DNA of 16,333 nucleotides from contig USHO01000015.1 in NCBI GenBank assembly GCA_900554485.1, positions 1-16,333 of the forward strand. Direction: 5' to 3'. The position numbers and the translations under genes are program-made. The notes under the pieces are model-generated. The model was not told the DNA's origin, did not search any database, and saw only the letters and a program-made list of their open reading frames with translations. This document shows, piece by piece, positions 5,266-13,499 of this stretch (position 1 is the first letter of the stretch; every line of letters begins with the position of its first letter). This DNA comes from an uncultured Eubacteriales bacterium. Its GTDB lineage: Bacteria > Bacillota > Clostridia > Christensenellales > Borkfalkiaceae.

Positions 5266-8200
5266 TTATTTCTTCCTGGTGAACAATGCTTTGATTTTTG
5301 CTCCGAGAGTTTTGAAGAAGTTTCCGATTGCACGACAAGCGGTTTTTATACCGTTGCCCATTGCCGTAAAGCCTTTCTTCAATGCTACGCCCAAGTCTGC
5401 AAAGGTCTTTTTCTTCACGGCAAACCAAAGAACGGCAAATCCGCCGATTCCTGCGACCGCTACCGAACCGATTACGATACCCGCAATCGCACCGCCCGAA
5501 AGTCCTTTCTTTGCCGCGGGAGCATCTTCATACACAGCCGTAAGAGTTGTTGCGCCCGTTACCTTGAAGGTATAACTCTTGTCGGTGCTTACGATTTTTC
5601 CGCTTGCGTCCTGCCAACCCTTGAATACTTTTCCTTCTGCCGGATCGTTTGCGGTAATAGTTACGCTGTCGCCTTCTTTATACGTTCCTGCACCCGTTCC
5701 GCCTTCAACTTTGATTTCAATCGACGGAGCAGTTCCTTCAGCTCTGAAATGCGCCTTGATTTCAATCTCTCTTGCAGGCATTACAAAGGTTGTCGTAGAA
5801 CTTGTCGCGCTTTCAAACTCAATGGTTACGCCCGCCGTTTCGCAAGTCCATTTGTCAAAGACTTTTCCTGCCGGAGCAGGGTTTGCTGTTATGGTAATGG
5901 TTTCACCGGCCTTTGCAGGCGATTTGTCTTTCGTTCCGTCCACAACAACTATTTCATACTTTGTAATAGCCAAATAGGTTGCCTTAAATGTCACGTCGCC
6001 GGCAGGCATTTGGAACTTGATTTGAGTTTTGGTTAGGTCCATACTCGTCGTGTCAAGTCCGGTGACTTCCCACTTGTCGAAGTACATATCGGTTGCAGGC
6101 GTATTCGCTTTTACGGTAACTTCCTCTTGATATTTTGCCGTAGGCGCGCTCGACGTTCCGTCTGTCACCGTTATGTTGTAATCAATATCCTTAAACAAAG
6201 CGGTCAACACAACGTCGTTTTCGGGCATAGTGAACGTGATTTCCTGTTGCGTAATCTGCGCCGTGTTTAGCACAACGCCTCTAAATGTCCAGCTTGCAAA
6301 TGTTTTGCCTATCGGCACCGTCACTTTTACTGTTACGGATGTTCCGGCAGCATACTTCCCTCCGCCGGTTCCGCCTACAACCGTAACAGAATTCAAAGCG
6401 ACTTTCACTTCGACATAATCACTTGCTTCGCTTGTGCCTGTTTCTTTATAGCGAACGTAATACGTTCCTTCGGCAAGTCCTGTTGTTTCGCCGTCCGTAC
6501 AAGGTTTGGGTGAAGTGAACGCCGTATCGGTGGAATATTCCATGTCGGCGGTCGTTCCCGTAATCTTGCCGTCACTTCCGCCGTCAGCCGACGGAGCAAT
6601 GCCTTTCAGCCCCATAGGCGGAGTTTTTGTGTCTTTGACTATTTCAAAATTGACGGTAACGGGGTTTGTTATGTTATAGTTGCCTATTCCGTTGTCTTTG
6701 ACAGTCAAAGTTGCAGTGCCAACGTCCTTGTTGTGTGACAACTCGCCCTTGTATTCAGAGCTAGGCAACTCAACGTTGCCGGTAGGCGTTGTGCGATACA
6801 CTGTGTATTCGGGTTCGATAGTATAGCCTGAATATTTATACGTTGTTTTGGCAAGAGTCACCTCTATGGTGACGTCCTGCCTCTTTATTGTCCAAGCAAT
6901 ATTTATCGGTTCGGTAGTTCCGTCCGACCACTTAAAGCCTTTTTTCAGCGTCACAACCGCCGTGTATTCACCTGCATCGAAATATTTGTTGTTGCTGACG
7001 GTGTATCCTTCGCCGTCAGTAAGCAACACTTTTGCCTCGCCGTCATAAACGAATTGCGTGACGGAGGGGACGGGTACGGCTATCGTTTCGCCCGACACGA
7101 TGCTGAAATCGACATGGTTTTTGTTCGGGTCTATGGTGATGTCGTACTCGCCTGTGACAAGATACTTTTCGGGGATTTCGATGTATGCGCGCACCGTTTC
7201 CACGCTTTGAGGCGTGCCGCTGATTGCAACGGTAAGGCTTGTTGCGCCTGCTTCGACTTTTGTCTTGATTTTTGCAACCAACCCCGAAGGCATATTCTTA
7301 AACCAAGAGGTTACGTCGGTGTTTTGCGCAATTTCGGTAAAGGTGTCCCCTGCCAACGTGACGGTAAACTCGCTCTCCTCGATAGCATAACCTTTCATAC
7401 CTTCTACCTTAACGTCGCTCGTCGTTGCCGTGCCTGCTCCCGCGCCGTACACAAACCGTATTATCTTCAAATCATCGTTAAACTCAGCTCCATAATAGTA
7501 AGCGTCGCTGTCACGGGTTGACTGCTGATCTTTCGTTCCGTATTCGGCTTTTGTCCCCGCTCCGAGTTTTATGTCGTAAATTCCATAAAAATTATAGCAG
7601 ACCGAGTTGATGGTAACACTTCCGCCTTTGCTAAGGTCAAAAGTACTAACGTAAGCGTTCAAAACATATCTGTTATTTTCTTCCGGATTTATCAATCGCA
7701 CGACGGACGCTCCTTTTATAAACACCAGATTCGTCGGCTCGCCGCTTCCCGAAATGCATGAGCGAGATTCGATATAAACGTCGCTGTCAAATATACTCAG
7801 CTCGGCATTATAAATCTTTATTCCTGCTACATTCCCGACGGACTCAACTCTTGCAAATCCCGAAGTTGAGATATATATCTTGCTTTTTGTTATCGTTACG
7901 CCCTTAAACGTTGCGGAAGGGGTTGCATAACCATTTACTGCAATGCCTTGCTCTGCGTCAACTATGCTTACGTCGGCATTCTTTATCACGCAATCGTAAT
8001 AAGATTCTATTCCCGCGCCTTCGCCCGGCATTTTTATAGTGAGTTTTGCTCCGGATATTTCTATTCTTCCGCCGCCTTTCTGTCTGTCATTTTCTGCATA
8101 AATGCCCTTGGCTTCATTCTCTCGCGCAAAATTCACCGTGCAAGTATGTTCTATATTTTTTGTGCCTGTTCCCGAAAGTTTAATATCGCCGTTTTGAGAA

Positions 8201-8853
8201 TAAATTCCGTACACAACCTCCTTGGTGCTGTAATACTCGGTATTCTTATACTTGCTGCGGCATTTGACGTCTAGGTTTGCTTTTTCGGCAACGGTGATAT
8301 CGCCGGTGGCAAACATACCGCAAGAAAAACCGTTTGAAATCAGATTTACGTTGACGTTTATCTCTCCGTTGACTGTCAGGCTTTTGGCGTATAAGCCGTA
8401 AAGCGCTTTGCCGTATTCGGTGGTAATTTCGTCTCCCGCACCGCTTATATTCAAGTTGATATTGAGTGTACCATTGCCCGTAACGGTAAGATTGCCTGCG
8501 GCATACACGCCGTATTGATTCTCGGTTACGGCGCTGTCGCTCAGCGTTATGGTATTCGTACTCTCGTTCTCAAGGTTTACCGTAACGTCATTGTCCGCGC
8601 TGAACCTTATGACTCCGCCGTTATATCCGTTTAACCTCAGCGTTTTGTCGGCAGCAGAATAGGCATAAGTTCCGTCGGCGGCAATATCGACTGTGCCGTC
8701 GATCGTAAGTCCGCCTGTCGCTCCCGTTCCGCCTTCCGCATAGACCGCAAAAGTCGGGCTTGCCATCGCTATGCCGAGCATAAGCGCAAGGCACATCGTA
8801 AGACCGAGTATAAGTGCTAATACTTTTGATTTATTCGCCCTTGTGTGTGTCAT
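5266..8853 (-). CDS. Large InlB-repeat surface protein with C-terminal TM anchor and basic tail
   Basis: This 1195-aa exported protein is probably a surface adhesin or ligand-binding display protein. A signal peptide covers 1-39, with cleavage likely after AVYA. Residues about 50-430 are short beta strands rich in GxLxV, NGxIN and GIYA turns, like a carbohydrate-binding-type or pectate-lyase-like beta-helix. Residues 590-740 contain two Ig/MBG-like modules (FVYDGE..., YKYSGYTIEP..., GIGNYNITNP). Four divergent InlB B-type repeats follow at about 821-888, 890-960, 964-1036 and 1045-1109, each with FxxW and most with MPxxxV. A TM helix lies at 1119-1146, then a 49-residue tail with about 13 Lys/Arg. 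There is no LPXTG motif and no lipobox. AAGGAG (8867-8862) lies 8 nt before the ATG. No catalytic motif is visible, and the fold assignment of the N-terminal half is inference. Confidence 0.9.
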   Translation of the reverse strand: MTHTRANKSKVLALILGLTMCLALMLGIAMASPTFAVYAEGGTGATGGLTIDGTVDIAADGTYAYSAADKTLRLNGYNGGVIRFSADNDVTVNLENESTNTITLSDSAVTENQYGVYAAGNLTVTGNGTLNINLNISGAGDEITTEYGKALYGLYAKSLTVNGEINVNVNLISNGFSCGMFATGDITVAEKANLDVKCRSKYKNTEYYSTKEVVYGIYSQNGDIKLSGTGTKNIEHTCTVNFARENEAKGIYAENDRQKGGGRIEISGAKLTIKMPGEGAGIESYYDCVIKNADVSIVDAEQGIAVNGYATPSATFKGVTITKSKIYISTSGFARVESVGNVAGIKIYNAELSIFDSDVYIESRSCISGSGEPTNLVFIKGASVVRLINPEENNRYVLNAYVSTFDLSKGGSVTINSVCYNFYGIYDIKLGAGTKAEYGTKDQQSTRDSDAYYYGAEFNDDLKIIRFVYGAGAGTATTSDVKVEGMKGYAIEESEFTVTLAGDTFTEIAQNTDVTSWFKNMPSGLVAKIKTKVEAGATSLTVAISGTPQSVETVRAYIEIPEKYLVTGEYDITIDPNKNHVDFSIVSGETIAVPVPSVTQFVYDGEAKVLLTDGEGYTVSNNKYFDAGEYTAVVTLKKGFKWSDGTTEPINIAWTIKRQDVTIEVTLAKTTYKYSGYTIEPEYTVYRTTPTGNVELPSSEYKGELSHNKDVGTATLTVKDNGIGNYNITNPVTVNFEIVKDTKTPPMGLKGIAPSADGGSDGKITGTTADMEYSTDTAFTSPKPCTDGETTGLAEGTYYVRYKETGTSEASDYVEVKVALNSVTVVGGTGGGKYAAGTSVTVKVTVPIGKTFASWTFRGVVLNTAQITQQEITFTMPENDVVLTALFKDIDYNITVTDGTSSAPTAKYQEEVTVKANTPATDMYFDKWEVTGLDTTSMDLTKTQIKFQMPAGDVTFKATYLAITKYEIVVVDGTKDKSPAKAGETITITANPAPAGKVFDKWTCETAGVTIEFESATSSTTTFVMPAREIEIKAHFRAEGTAPSIEIKVEGGTGAGTYKEGDSVTITANDPAEGKVFKGWQDASGKIVSTDKSYTFKVTGATTLTAVYEDAPAAKKGLSGGAIAGIVIGSVAVAGIGGFAVLWFAVKKKTFADLGVALKKGFTAMGNGIKTACRAIGNFFKTLGAKIKALFTRKK

Positions 8854-8890
8854 AATCGTATCTCCTTTTAATTATTTTTGGGGGATATTT

Positions 8891-8915
8891 TGCATAAAAC
8901 GCGACTTTACGTCGC
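8891..8915 (-). terminator. Weak hairpin before the 1195-aa gene
   Basis: GCGAC (8915-8911) pairs with GTCGC (8905-8901) around GTAAA, followed by GTTTTATG on the minus strand. The 5-bp stem is short, so partial termination after the 290-aa gene or an attenuator in the leader of the 1195-aa gene is the most that can be argued. Confidence 0.35.
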
Positions 8916-8935
8916 AAATATGCTGCATTAAGTTG

Positions 8936-9808
8936 TCAATTTACGATAAAGCGGTCTGCGTCGGCAGAAGTCGCGAATATGAAACTCTTTGCCCCGATTG
9001 CTTTCATGGAATAGGCAAAACCGATGGCGTCTTTCGTGCCGATCAGCGCGTTTACCGCCATTGTGCCGACCTGCATATTCAGGTTTTCGGCAGTCCCGAT
9101 TTTCAGCACGGCGTTCAGGGTGTTGAACAAATCCGCAGTATCGTCGCCGGACAGATTGTTGAGCGTGACGGATTTGTGCGACACTTTGTAAGAAAAGCCG
9201 TCTTCTTCCGTCTTATCCACGCGCACGGTGGACGAAACGTAAAGGCTGTCGGGGATATATTTTTTGAAGTATTTATACGGGAAACCGCCCATATCTGCTT
9301 TGAACGGCGTAAGGTCGAGTTTTGCCACGACGTTGAAGTCCGCGCTGCCGTTTGCGGCGATTTCCGAAAAGTCGATCTGCACGACGGTGACGCTCACGTC
9401 TTTCCCGCCGATTTTCAGTTTGCCGGCAGTTTGACCGAAAAAGACCGTCTGTGCAACCGCGCCGACCTGCTTTTCGGTGAGCGAAATCATATCCGTCATG
9501 ACTTTGCCGTTGAGCGCGTCGAAATTGACCGAATATCCGTTGTATCCCTTGCCCTTTTCATAGACGATAAGCCCCGAAAACCGTTTGTCGATTTCCGACT
9601 TCATCGTGACGAAATCCTGCTCGCCGTAAGCGTTCGGACAAAGCGCGGATTCGTCCACGTCTTGTGAGAGCGTTTTCAGTTGTCCCGCGGTGCGGAAAAG
9701 GTCTATGCCGTACGTCGTGCGGACGTAGACGTATCCGCCGACAATGACAACCCCCAGTATTGCCACTATAACCACAAGAGTTATAATAAGATTTCTTATT
9801 GCTTTCAT
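8936..9808 (-). CDS. Membrane-anchored extracytoplasmic protein, unknown function
   Basis: This 290-aa protein has a short basic N-terminus (MKAIRN), one TM helix at about 7-29 with no signal-peptidase or lipobox site, and an extracytoplasmic domain of about 260 residues. It looks like an N-anchored secreted-side protein. The domain is alternating beta-rich with paired hydrophobic strands (VSVTVVQIDFSEIA, DFNVVAKLDLTPF, SSTVRVDKTEEDGFSYKVSH), resembling the general style of YpmS/DUF2140- or DUF2993-like lipid-binding folds, but I cannot claim membership. It has one Cys in the outer domain and no catalytic motif. GGAGAG (9819-9814) lies 5 nt before the ATG at 9808. A TATACT (9858-9853) without a clear -35 might provide its own promoter. 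It lies between two surface-protein genes on the same strand, 74 bp after one and 82 bp before the next, so a role in the same envelope context is likely. Confidence 0.85.
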   Translation of the reverse strand: MKAIRNLIITLVVIVAILGVVIVGGYVYVRTTYGIDLFRTAGQLKTLSQDVDESALCPNAYGEQDFVTMKSEIDKRFSGLIVYEKGKGYNGYSVNFDALNGKVMTDMISLTEKQVGAVAQTVFFGQTAGKLKIGGKDVSVTVVQIDFSEIAANGSADFNVVAKLDLTPFKADMGGFPYKYFKKYIPDSLYVSSTVRVDKTEEDGFSYKVSHKSVTLNNLSGDDTADLFNTLNAVLKIGTAENLNMQVGTMAVNALIGTKDAIGFAYSMKAIGAKSFIFATSADADRFIVN

Positions 9809-9822
9809 AACTTCTCTCCGTC

Positions 9823-9840
9823 GCCGACCGTTCGGACGGC
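9823..9840 (-). promoter_or_regulatory. GC-rich hairpin in the leader of the 290-aa gene
   Basis: GCCGTCCG and CGGTCGGC (minus strand, 9840-9823) can pair with one T-T mismatch around AA. It ends 3 nt upstream of the GGAGAG ribosome-binding site (9819-9814). It has no T-tract, so it may modulate translation or mark the 3' end of the upstream lipoprotein mRNA. Confidence 0.35.
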
Positions 9841-9882
9841 TTATGTTTATTCAGTATATCGTAATAATATTTTTTCCATACT

Positions 9883-11262
9883 TTACGAGTTTTCTAAAAA
9901 CTGTAAATCCATTTTACAATCGGGTTTTTCAACGCCGTTTTCTTCCAGCAGAATATAATATCTGTTACACTTGCTTTCGGAAAAGCCCATATCGAGGTTT
10001 TCGTCGTAATCGAAATCCATTCTCATACTGCTTGCCGAATTGACCAATTCACCGCGCCCGTTAAAAACCGTTGCCCTGACGTTGCCGTTGATAAGCAGCC
10101 AGTGAGTGGGCTTCCCTTCATCGATATCGAAGAACCACCAGTAGCGCGGATATCCCGCGTAGGAAGATATTCTGGTGTTTACGGCTTTTTCGGAAATTTT
10201 GGGAACTCCGTACCGACTTGCCATCAGCTCCCTGTTCAATCTGTGCGAAGTGCCTATCACCGTACGCACGACGTAAACGTCAAGGGCGTCTTTTTCCGAA
10301 ATCCCCCCGCCGTTTTCGTCCGTATAGCCGTCAACGTTTTTAACGGAAACGAACTGTATGTATTCAAGCTTTGGGTGAACCTCGCCGATGAAATTCAAAA
10401 AATGACTTTCCGTCCACGCGACCTCTTTGCCGTCATCGTAGGTTTCGTATCTGTAATAACCATAAATTTCATAGCCGTGCCATTTCGCGATCGCGGGCCC
10501 GTTCGGCGAGCCTGCGCGAAGTTCGGCGCGAAACTCCCAGTCTTCTCCGCCTCTCCCGATAAGATACCCCACTTTATCTCTTGCGCGCGCGTCGTACTTA
10601 AAGTTATCGGGATTATAACAAAGTTTCAATGTCGTGTCTTCGTGGGCGGCGTCCGCAATCTTAAACGCGTCGCCCTCTTTTTCAATCATATACGGATCGT
10701 TTTGGAAACTACTCGTTTCGTCGACGGGTTCGCCCTGCAACGATTGATACCACACGCCTTTATAATTGAGTTTAGTGCGGTGAGCAACCTTTTCCGTCGT
10801 AACCACGAAGTATGAAAAACTTGTCGTTTCAAAAGATATATTATTGCCGTCAATCGCGGTTTCGAGTTCTTCCGCCGTGTTGTCGCCCTTGATATGATAG
10901 GTAACGTAAACGTCCGCCTCAAACGGTTTCGGCATAGTGATTTTCACTTTGCCGTTAGGTTGAACCTTTTCGCCGTTCTTTGAAACGGAAATGTCAAAAA
11001 TGGCAATTTTAGCACTGTCGTAAGGTTTGTCTATCGCAGCAATAGCCGCTTTTCCTTGTTCGCTGTCGGCTGCGTAAGCTCCTGCTTTCAGTGCGGAGCC
11101 GCCCTCAAAAGTCCCGCTTGCCGAAACGCCGCTTTCTGCGGTCAGTTCGTTGACGGTGGTCGCGGTATTGTCACCGCCGCCGCCCTTATTCCCGCACGCG
11201 ACAAGTATCACGCCCAAAACAAGAACAAGGACAACCGAAATAAGTTTTGATATCTTTTTCAT
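9883..11262 (-). CDS. Lipoprotein with ZU5-like N-terminal domain, unknown function
   Basis: This 459-aa protein has a type II signal peptide: KK start, hydrophobic 7-20 and lipobox LVAC with lipidated C23, then a Gly-rich linker. Residues about 37-157 resemble the ZU5/surface-layer-associated domain common in Clostridial surface proteins (SGVSASGTFEGGSALKA, IFDISVSKNGEKVQPNGKVK, ISFETTSFSYFVVT). Residues 160-459 form an unrecognised aromatic-rich region (many W, Y and F, such as YGYYRYETYDD and PRYWWFFDIDEG), which would suit a beta-rich binding domain. It is predicted to be anchored on the outer face of the membrane. An AAGG ribosome-binding site lies 6 nt before the ATG at 11262. It follows the 669-aa lipoprotein gene by 103 bp that contain a hairpin and a palindrome. 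Function is unknown. Confidence 0.88.
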   Translation of the reverse strand: MKKISKLISVVLVLVLGVILVACGNKGGGGDNTATTVNELTAESGVSASGTFEGGSALKAGAYAADSEQGKAAIAAIDKPYDSAKIAIFDISVSKNGEKVQPNGKVKITMPKPFEADVYVTYHIKGDNTAEELETAIDGNNISFETTSFSYFVVTTEKVAHRTKLNYKGVWYQSLQGEPVDETSSFQNDPYMIEKEGDAFKIADAAHEDTTLKLCYNPDNFKYDARARDKVGYLIGRGGEDWEFRAELRAGSPNGPAIAKWHGYEIYGYYRYETYDDGKEVAWTESHFLNFIGEVHPKLEYIQFVSVKNVDGYTDENGGGISEKDALDVYVVRTVIGTSHRLNRELMASRYGVPKISEKAVNTRISSYAGYPRYWWFFDIDEGKPTHWLLINGNVRATVFNGRGELVNSASSMRMDFDYDENLDMGFSESKCNRYYILLEENGVEKPDCKMDLQFLENS

Positions 11263-11280
11263 AAAACACCTTTATGGTGA

Positions 11281-11306
11281 ATAAGCGGGTTTTTACGCCC
11301 GCTTAT
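11281..11306. repeat. GC-rich intergenic hairpin, copy 1
   Basis: ATAAGCGGG (11281-11289) pairs with CCCGCTTAT (11298-11306) around an 8-nt loop. The core and loop are shared with the hairpin at 13500-13529. Neither flank has a strong T-tract. It lies 60 nt after the stop of the 669-aa gene and just before the 459-aa gene. Confidence 0.6.
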
Positions 11307-11323
11307 CCGCTATTTGATCAGAT

Positions 11324-11341
11324 AATAACTTTTAAGTTATT
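11324..11341. promoter_or_regulatory. 18-bp AT-rich palindrome between lipoprotein genes
   Basis: AATAACTTTTAAGTTATT is a perfect inverted repeat lying between the 669-aa gene and the hairpin at 11281-11306. It may be a protein-binding site or part of a compound 3' structure. No promoter hexamers were found beside it. Confidence 0.35.
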
Positions 11342-11365
11342 TTGCTACGATGGTTGCAGTGTCGC

Positions 11366-13375
11366 TCAGGTTCCCGAAGCGGGTTTAACTTCAACTTGAA
11401 GTCCGATATATATATCCTCGCCTGTAAAAACCCATTCGCCGTTATTACCGGTTAGTTTGGGATCAGATCCAGTGTTTTTATAAAACTCGACGATGAGATA
11501 TGAACCGACTATCTTTCCGCCAACTTCATTGTATACCCCCGCGCCTGTGCCGGGAGTGCGAGTGTATTTTGCGATGTCCTTTCCTTTATTAATAAATTTT
11601 ATTTCGATTGTATCGGTGTCTTTGGCGTTTTTAAGCTTTTCGCTGAGATCACTTCTGTTCAGGTTGACCGCAAATGTGTTTTCGCCAAGCTCGATAGGCT
11701 CAATGACATTGGTGCCGGGGACGCCTAACATAAAACCGCTCCTAACTCTTGTCGCATTAGGAACTGCGGTGACTATGCACTCGGCAATAGTTTTTCCGCC
11801 CGCCCTAAGTGTGAACCTGCGTCCGACAAATGCGGGGACTTTTTTGCCTTGGAAATCAATGGTGACGCCTTCAAGCATTGCACCGGGCATGATCATATCG
11901 GCGCCTTCCGGGAACGTGGCTTTTCCGATCACTTCACCGAACGTGTCGGCAAAGGCAACATTCGGTTTAATTCCCGTCTGAATTGGGACGTTTTGACCAC
12001 CCTCGTCTTTTGTGAACGCTCTTATTGTTACCGTGACCTTGCTATAACCGATAATCGTATCGGGCTTGGACAGCATATATCCTCTATTAAGTTCAGCCTT
12101 CGTTACGCCTTCGATATACAAGCCTACTTCTTCACCGGCGGTTGCCGTTTCAACCTCTGTCGCCGACGTGCCTGTGCCCTTTTTGATTTTATTCACGGTG
12201 ATTATCTTGCCGATTTCATTGACTAAAAGTTGGTCGCCTTTTTTCACCGTGCCATTAGCGATTATTGTTGTGATCAAAACCTCACTGCTACCGGAAAAGG
12301 TGTACAAGTCTTGGATTCCGGCATAGAAGGAATCGGGAGCGTTCCAAACGGTAAATCTGACCGTGTCGTATGCGCCTTTGTTAAGCTCGAAGTTGTCGTT
12401 GTCCACGGTCAAGGCGATGGCGCCGATTGTATGTATACCAATCGCATAGTATGTTTCGGGAACGCCAATCGTCACCCATTCTACGACGTTGTTCGTATCT
12501 GCCGCGACGTTTATGCACGTCAAACCGAACTTTCCGCTTTCAAGGTTTTCTCCAAGTTTTCTTACGAAAACGCCTGCGGGCAAAGTTATCTCGCGTTTGT
12601 TGATTATGATAGTCGTGGTGGTTTCGCCGCCTTTCCACTCTGCCGTGTCTTTTACGGTTGCTTTCACGGTATATTCGCCGGCGTTAATCGGGGCGGTCGC
12701 GGAAAACGCAGTGTCGTTTTCGCCTTTGTAAGTGATGGTGATTTCGCCGTCGCCCTTACGATTGACCTTCGCGGGATCAATGATAAACGCCAACCCGTCA
12801 TAGGTTTTTTCATCAACTAAATCGTTAGCAAACGAAATAGTGTTGTCTTTTGCGCCAAGTGCGGGAATTTCTTGGGTATAGCTATATTCGCATACCGTGC
12901 AGGTGAATTTCTTTTCGCCGACTACGCCGTAGCCTTCAGGTTTGGTAACTACGCCTTCGTCAAAGGTGTGCGCGGCGAAATCGCTCTTCATTACGTCATG
13001 CGTGGGAGCCGTTACGTCACAGGTCGATTCGTGCCAGTGTCCCGTCGCGTCTTTTTTCCATTCCGCTCCGTAAGTGTGCGTTGCGGTGTCGGAAATTGTC
13101 CTTTCGGTTTCGTATCCGCATTCACATATGCCCTTTTCGACTTTGTCCGTATGAACGCCTGCGGGCGTTTTTTCTGTCCACGTAAACTCGTGCGGGAGTA
13201 TCTCCGACGTGTCGGTGTGTTTCTTCGTGGTACATTCGTGCCAGTGATTTGTTTCGTCAAACTTCCATTCGCTTGAAAACTCATGTTTATTTTTGTTGCA
13301 AGCGGTAAGAACCGAAAGCGACAAAACAAACATCAACGCTATCGCACAAAATGTGAAGATCGATTTCCTTTTCAT
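11366..13375 (-). CDS. Modular lipoprotein with HWHE/CxxC modules and MBG-like domains (669 aa)
   Basis: The frame is open from 13420, but AAGGAG 9 nt upstream of the ATG at 13375 marks the start (MKRKSIFTF). A type II signal peptide ends in LTAC with lipidated C26. Two related His/Trp modules follow (HWHEC at 44-48, HWHE at 113-116), with Cys pairs CEC at 84-86 and CTVC at 159-162. Residues 190-263 are a YDG/MBG-like Ig module (TYDGLAF... APINAGEYTVKAT); the remainder to 669 is more beta-rich sequence with GTG-type turns. It is outer-surface anchored, with no enzyme motif, and a role in binding or adhesion is inferred. It is paralogous to the gene upstream: the first 62 residues differ at one position. 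An out-of-frame tail after the stop (down to 11337) looks like the continuation of a related C-terminus, so the 3' end may be frameshifted. Confidence 0.88.
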   Translation of the reverse strand: MKRKSIFTFCAIALMFVLSLSVLTACNKNKHEFSSEWKFDETNHWHECTTKKHTDTSEILPHEFTWTEKTPAGVHTDKVEKGICECGYETERTISDTATHTYGAEWKKDATGHWHESTCDVTAPTHDVMKSDFAAHTFDEGVVTKPEGYGVVGEKKFTCTVCEYSYTQEIPALGAKDNTISFANDLVDEKTYDGLAFIIDPAKVNRKGDGEITITYKGENDTAFSATAPINAGEYTVKATVKDTAEWKGGETTTTIIINKREITLPAGVFVRKLGENLESGKFGLTCINVAADTNNVVEWVTIGVPETYYAIGIHTIGAIALTVDNDNFELNKGAYDTVRFTVWNAPDSFYAGIQDLYTFSGSSEVLITTIIANGTVKKGDQLLVNEIGKIITVNKIKKGTGTSATEVETATAGEEVGLYIEGVTKAELNRGYMLSKPDTIIGYSKVTVTIRAFTKDEGGQNVPIQTGIKPNVAFADTFGEVIGKATFPEGADMIMPGAMLEGVTIDFQGKKVPAFVGRRFTLRAGGKTIAECIVTAVPNATRVRSGFMLGVPGTNVIEPIELGENTFAVNLNRSDLSEKLKNAKDTDTIEIKFINKGKDIAKYTRTPGTGAGVYNEVGGKIVGSYLIVEFYKNTGSDPKLTGNNGEWVFTGEDIYIGLQVEVKPASGT

Positions 13376-13449
13376 TGTTTTTGTCTCCTTTTTCCTGAAT
13401 TGATTTATTTCAAACCGCAAATCGGTATTTGCGCTCTAAAACCGTTGTT
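13183..13449. repeat. 267-bp direct repeat, copy A (leader plus 5' coding cassette)
   Basis: This stretch matches 15507-15773 with four single-base differences by eye and no gaps (offset 2324). It covers 74 bp of non-coding leader, the RBS, the signal peptide, the lipobox and the first HWHEC module. Similarity ends abruptly at 13450 on the non-coding side and falls to distant homology on the coding side. Confidence 0.95.
13416..13433 (-). promoter_or_regulatory. Leader hairpin of the 669-aa lipoprotein gene
   Basis: CGCAAAT and ATTTGCG form a perfect 7-bp stem around ACCG, about 40 nt upstream of the ATG at 13375. It is conserved in the other copy at 15740-15757. It has no T-tract, so a 5'-UTR role is more likely than termination. 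Confidence 0.45.
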
Positions 13450-13499
13450 ATTTTTTATATGTTAATTTAATTATTTTCTTCTTTAAGTAAAATGTTTTT

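Noticed and set aside
5266..5420. LPXTG sorting signal at the end of the 1195-aa protein
   Set aside because: No LPXTG-like pentapeptide precedes the TM helix and the tail is far longer than in sortase substrates.
5257..6036. 259-aa open frame on the plus strand
   Set aside because: It is antisense to the InlB-repeat region of the 1195-aa protein; its Cys/Ser/Arg-rich sequence is typical of a shadow frame.
8929..8940. TTGACA-like -35 element just upstream of the 1195-aa gene
   Set aside because: The hexamer overlaps the stop of the 290-aa gene and no -10-like sequence occurs 16-18 nt downstream.
8771..9667. 298-aa open frame on the plus strand
   Set aside because: It is antisense to the 290-aa membrane-anchored protein, which has a proper RBS and TM helix; the plus-strand product is Cys/Arg/His-rich with no coherent domain.
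10102..10815. 237-aa open frame on the plus strand
   Set aside because: It is an antisense shadow of the 459-aa lipoprotein gene with no RBS or recognisable motif.
13376..13420. Extension of the 669-aa lipoprotein to an upstream ATG (MRFEINQF...)
   Set aside because: The extension would place charged residues before the signal peptide and covers the leader hairpin and RBS; AAGGAG points to the ATG at 13375. The same applies to 15700-15744 in the paralogue.
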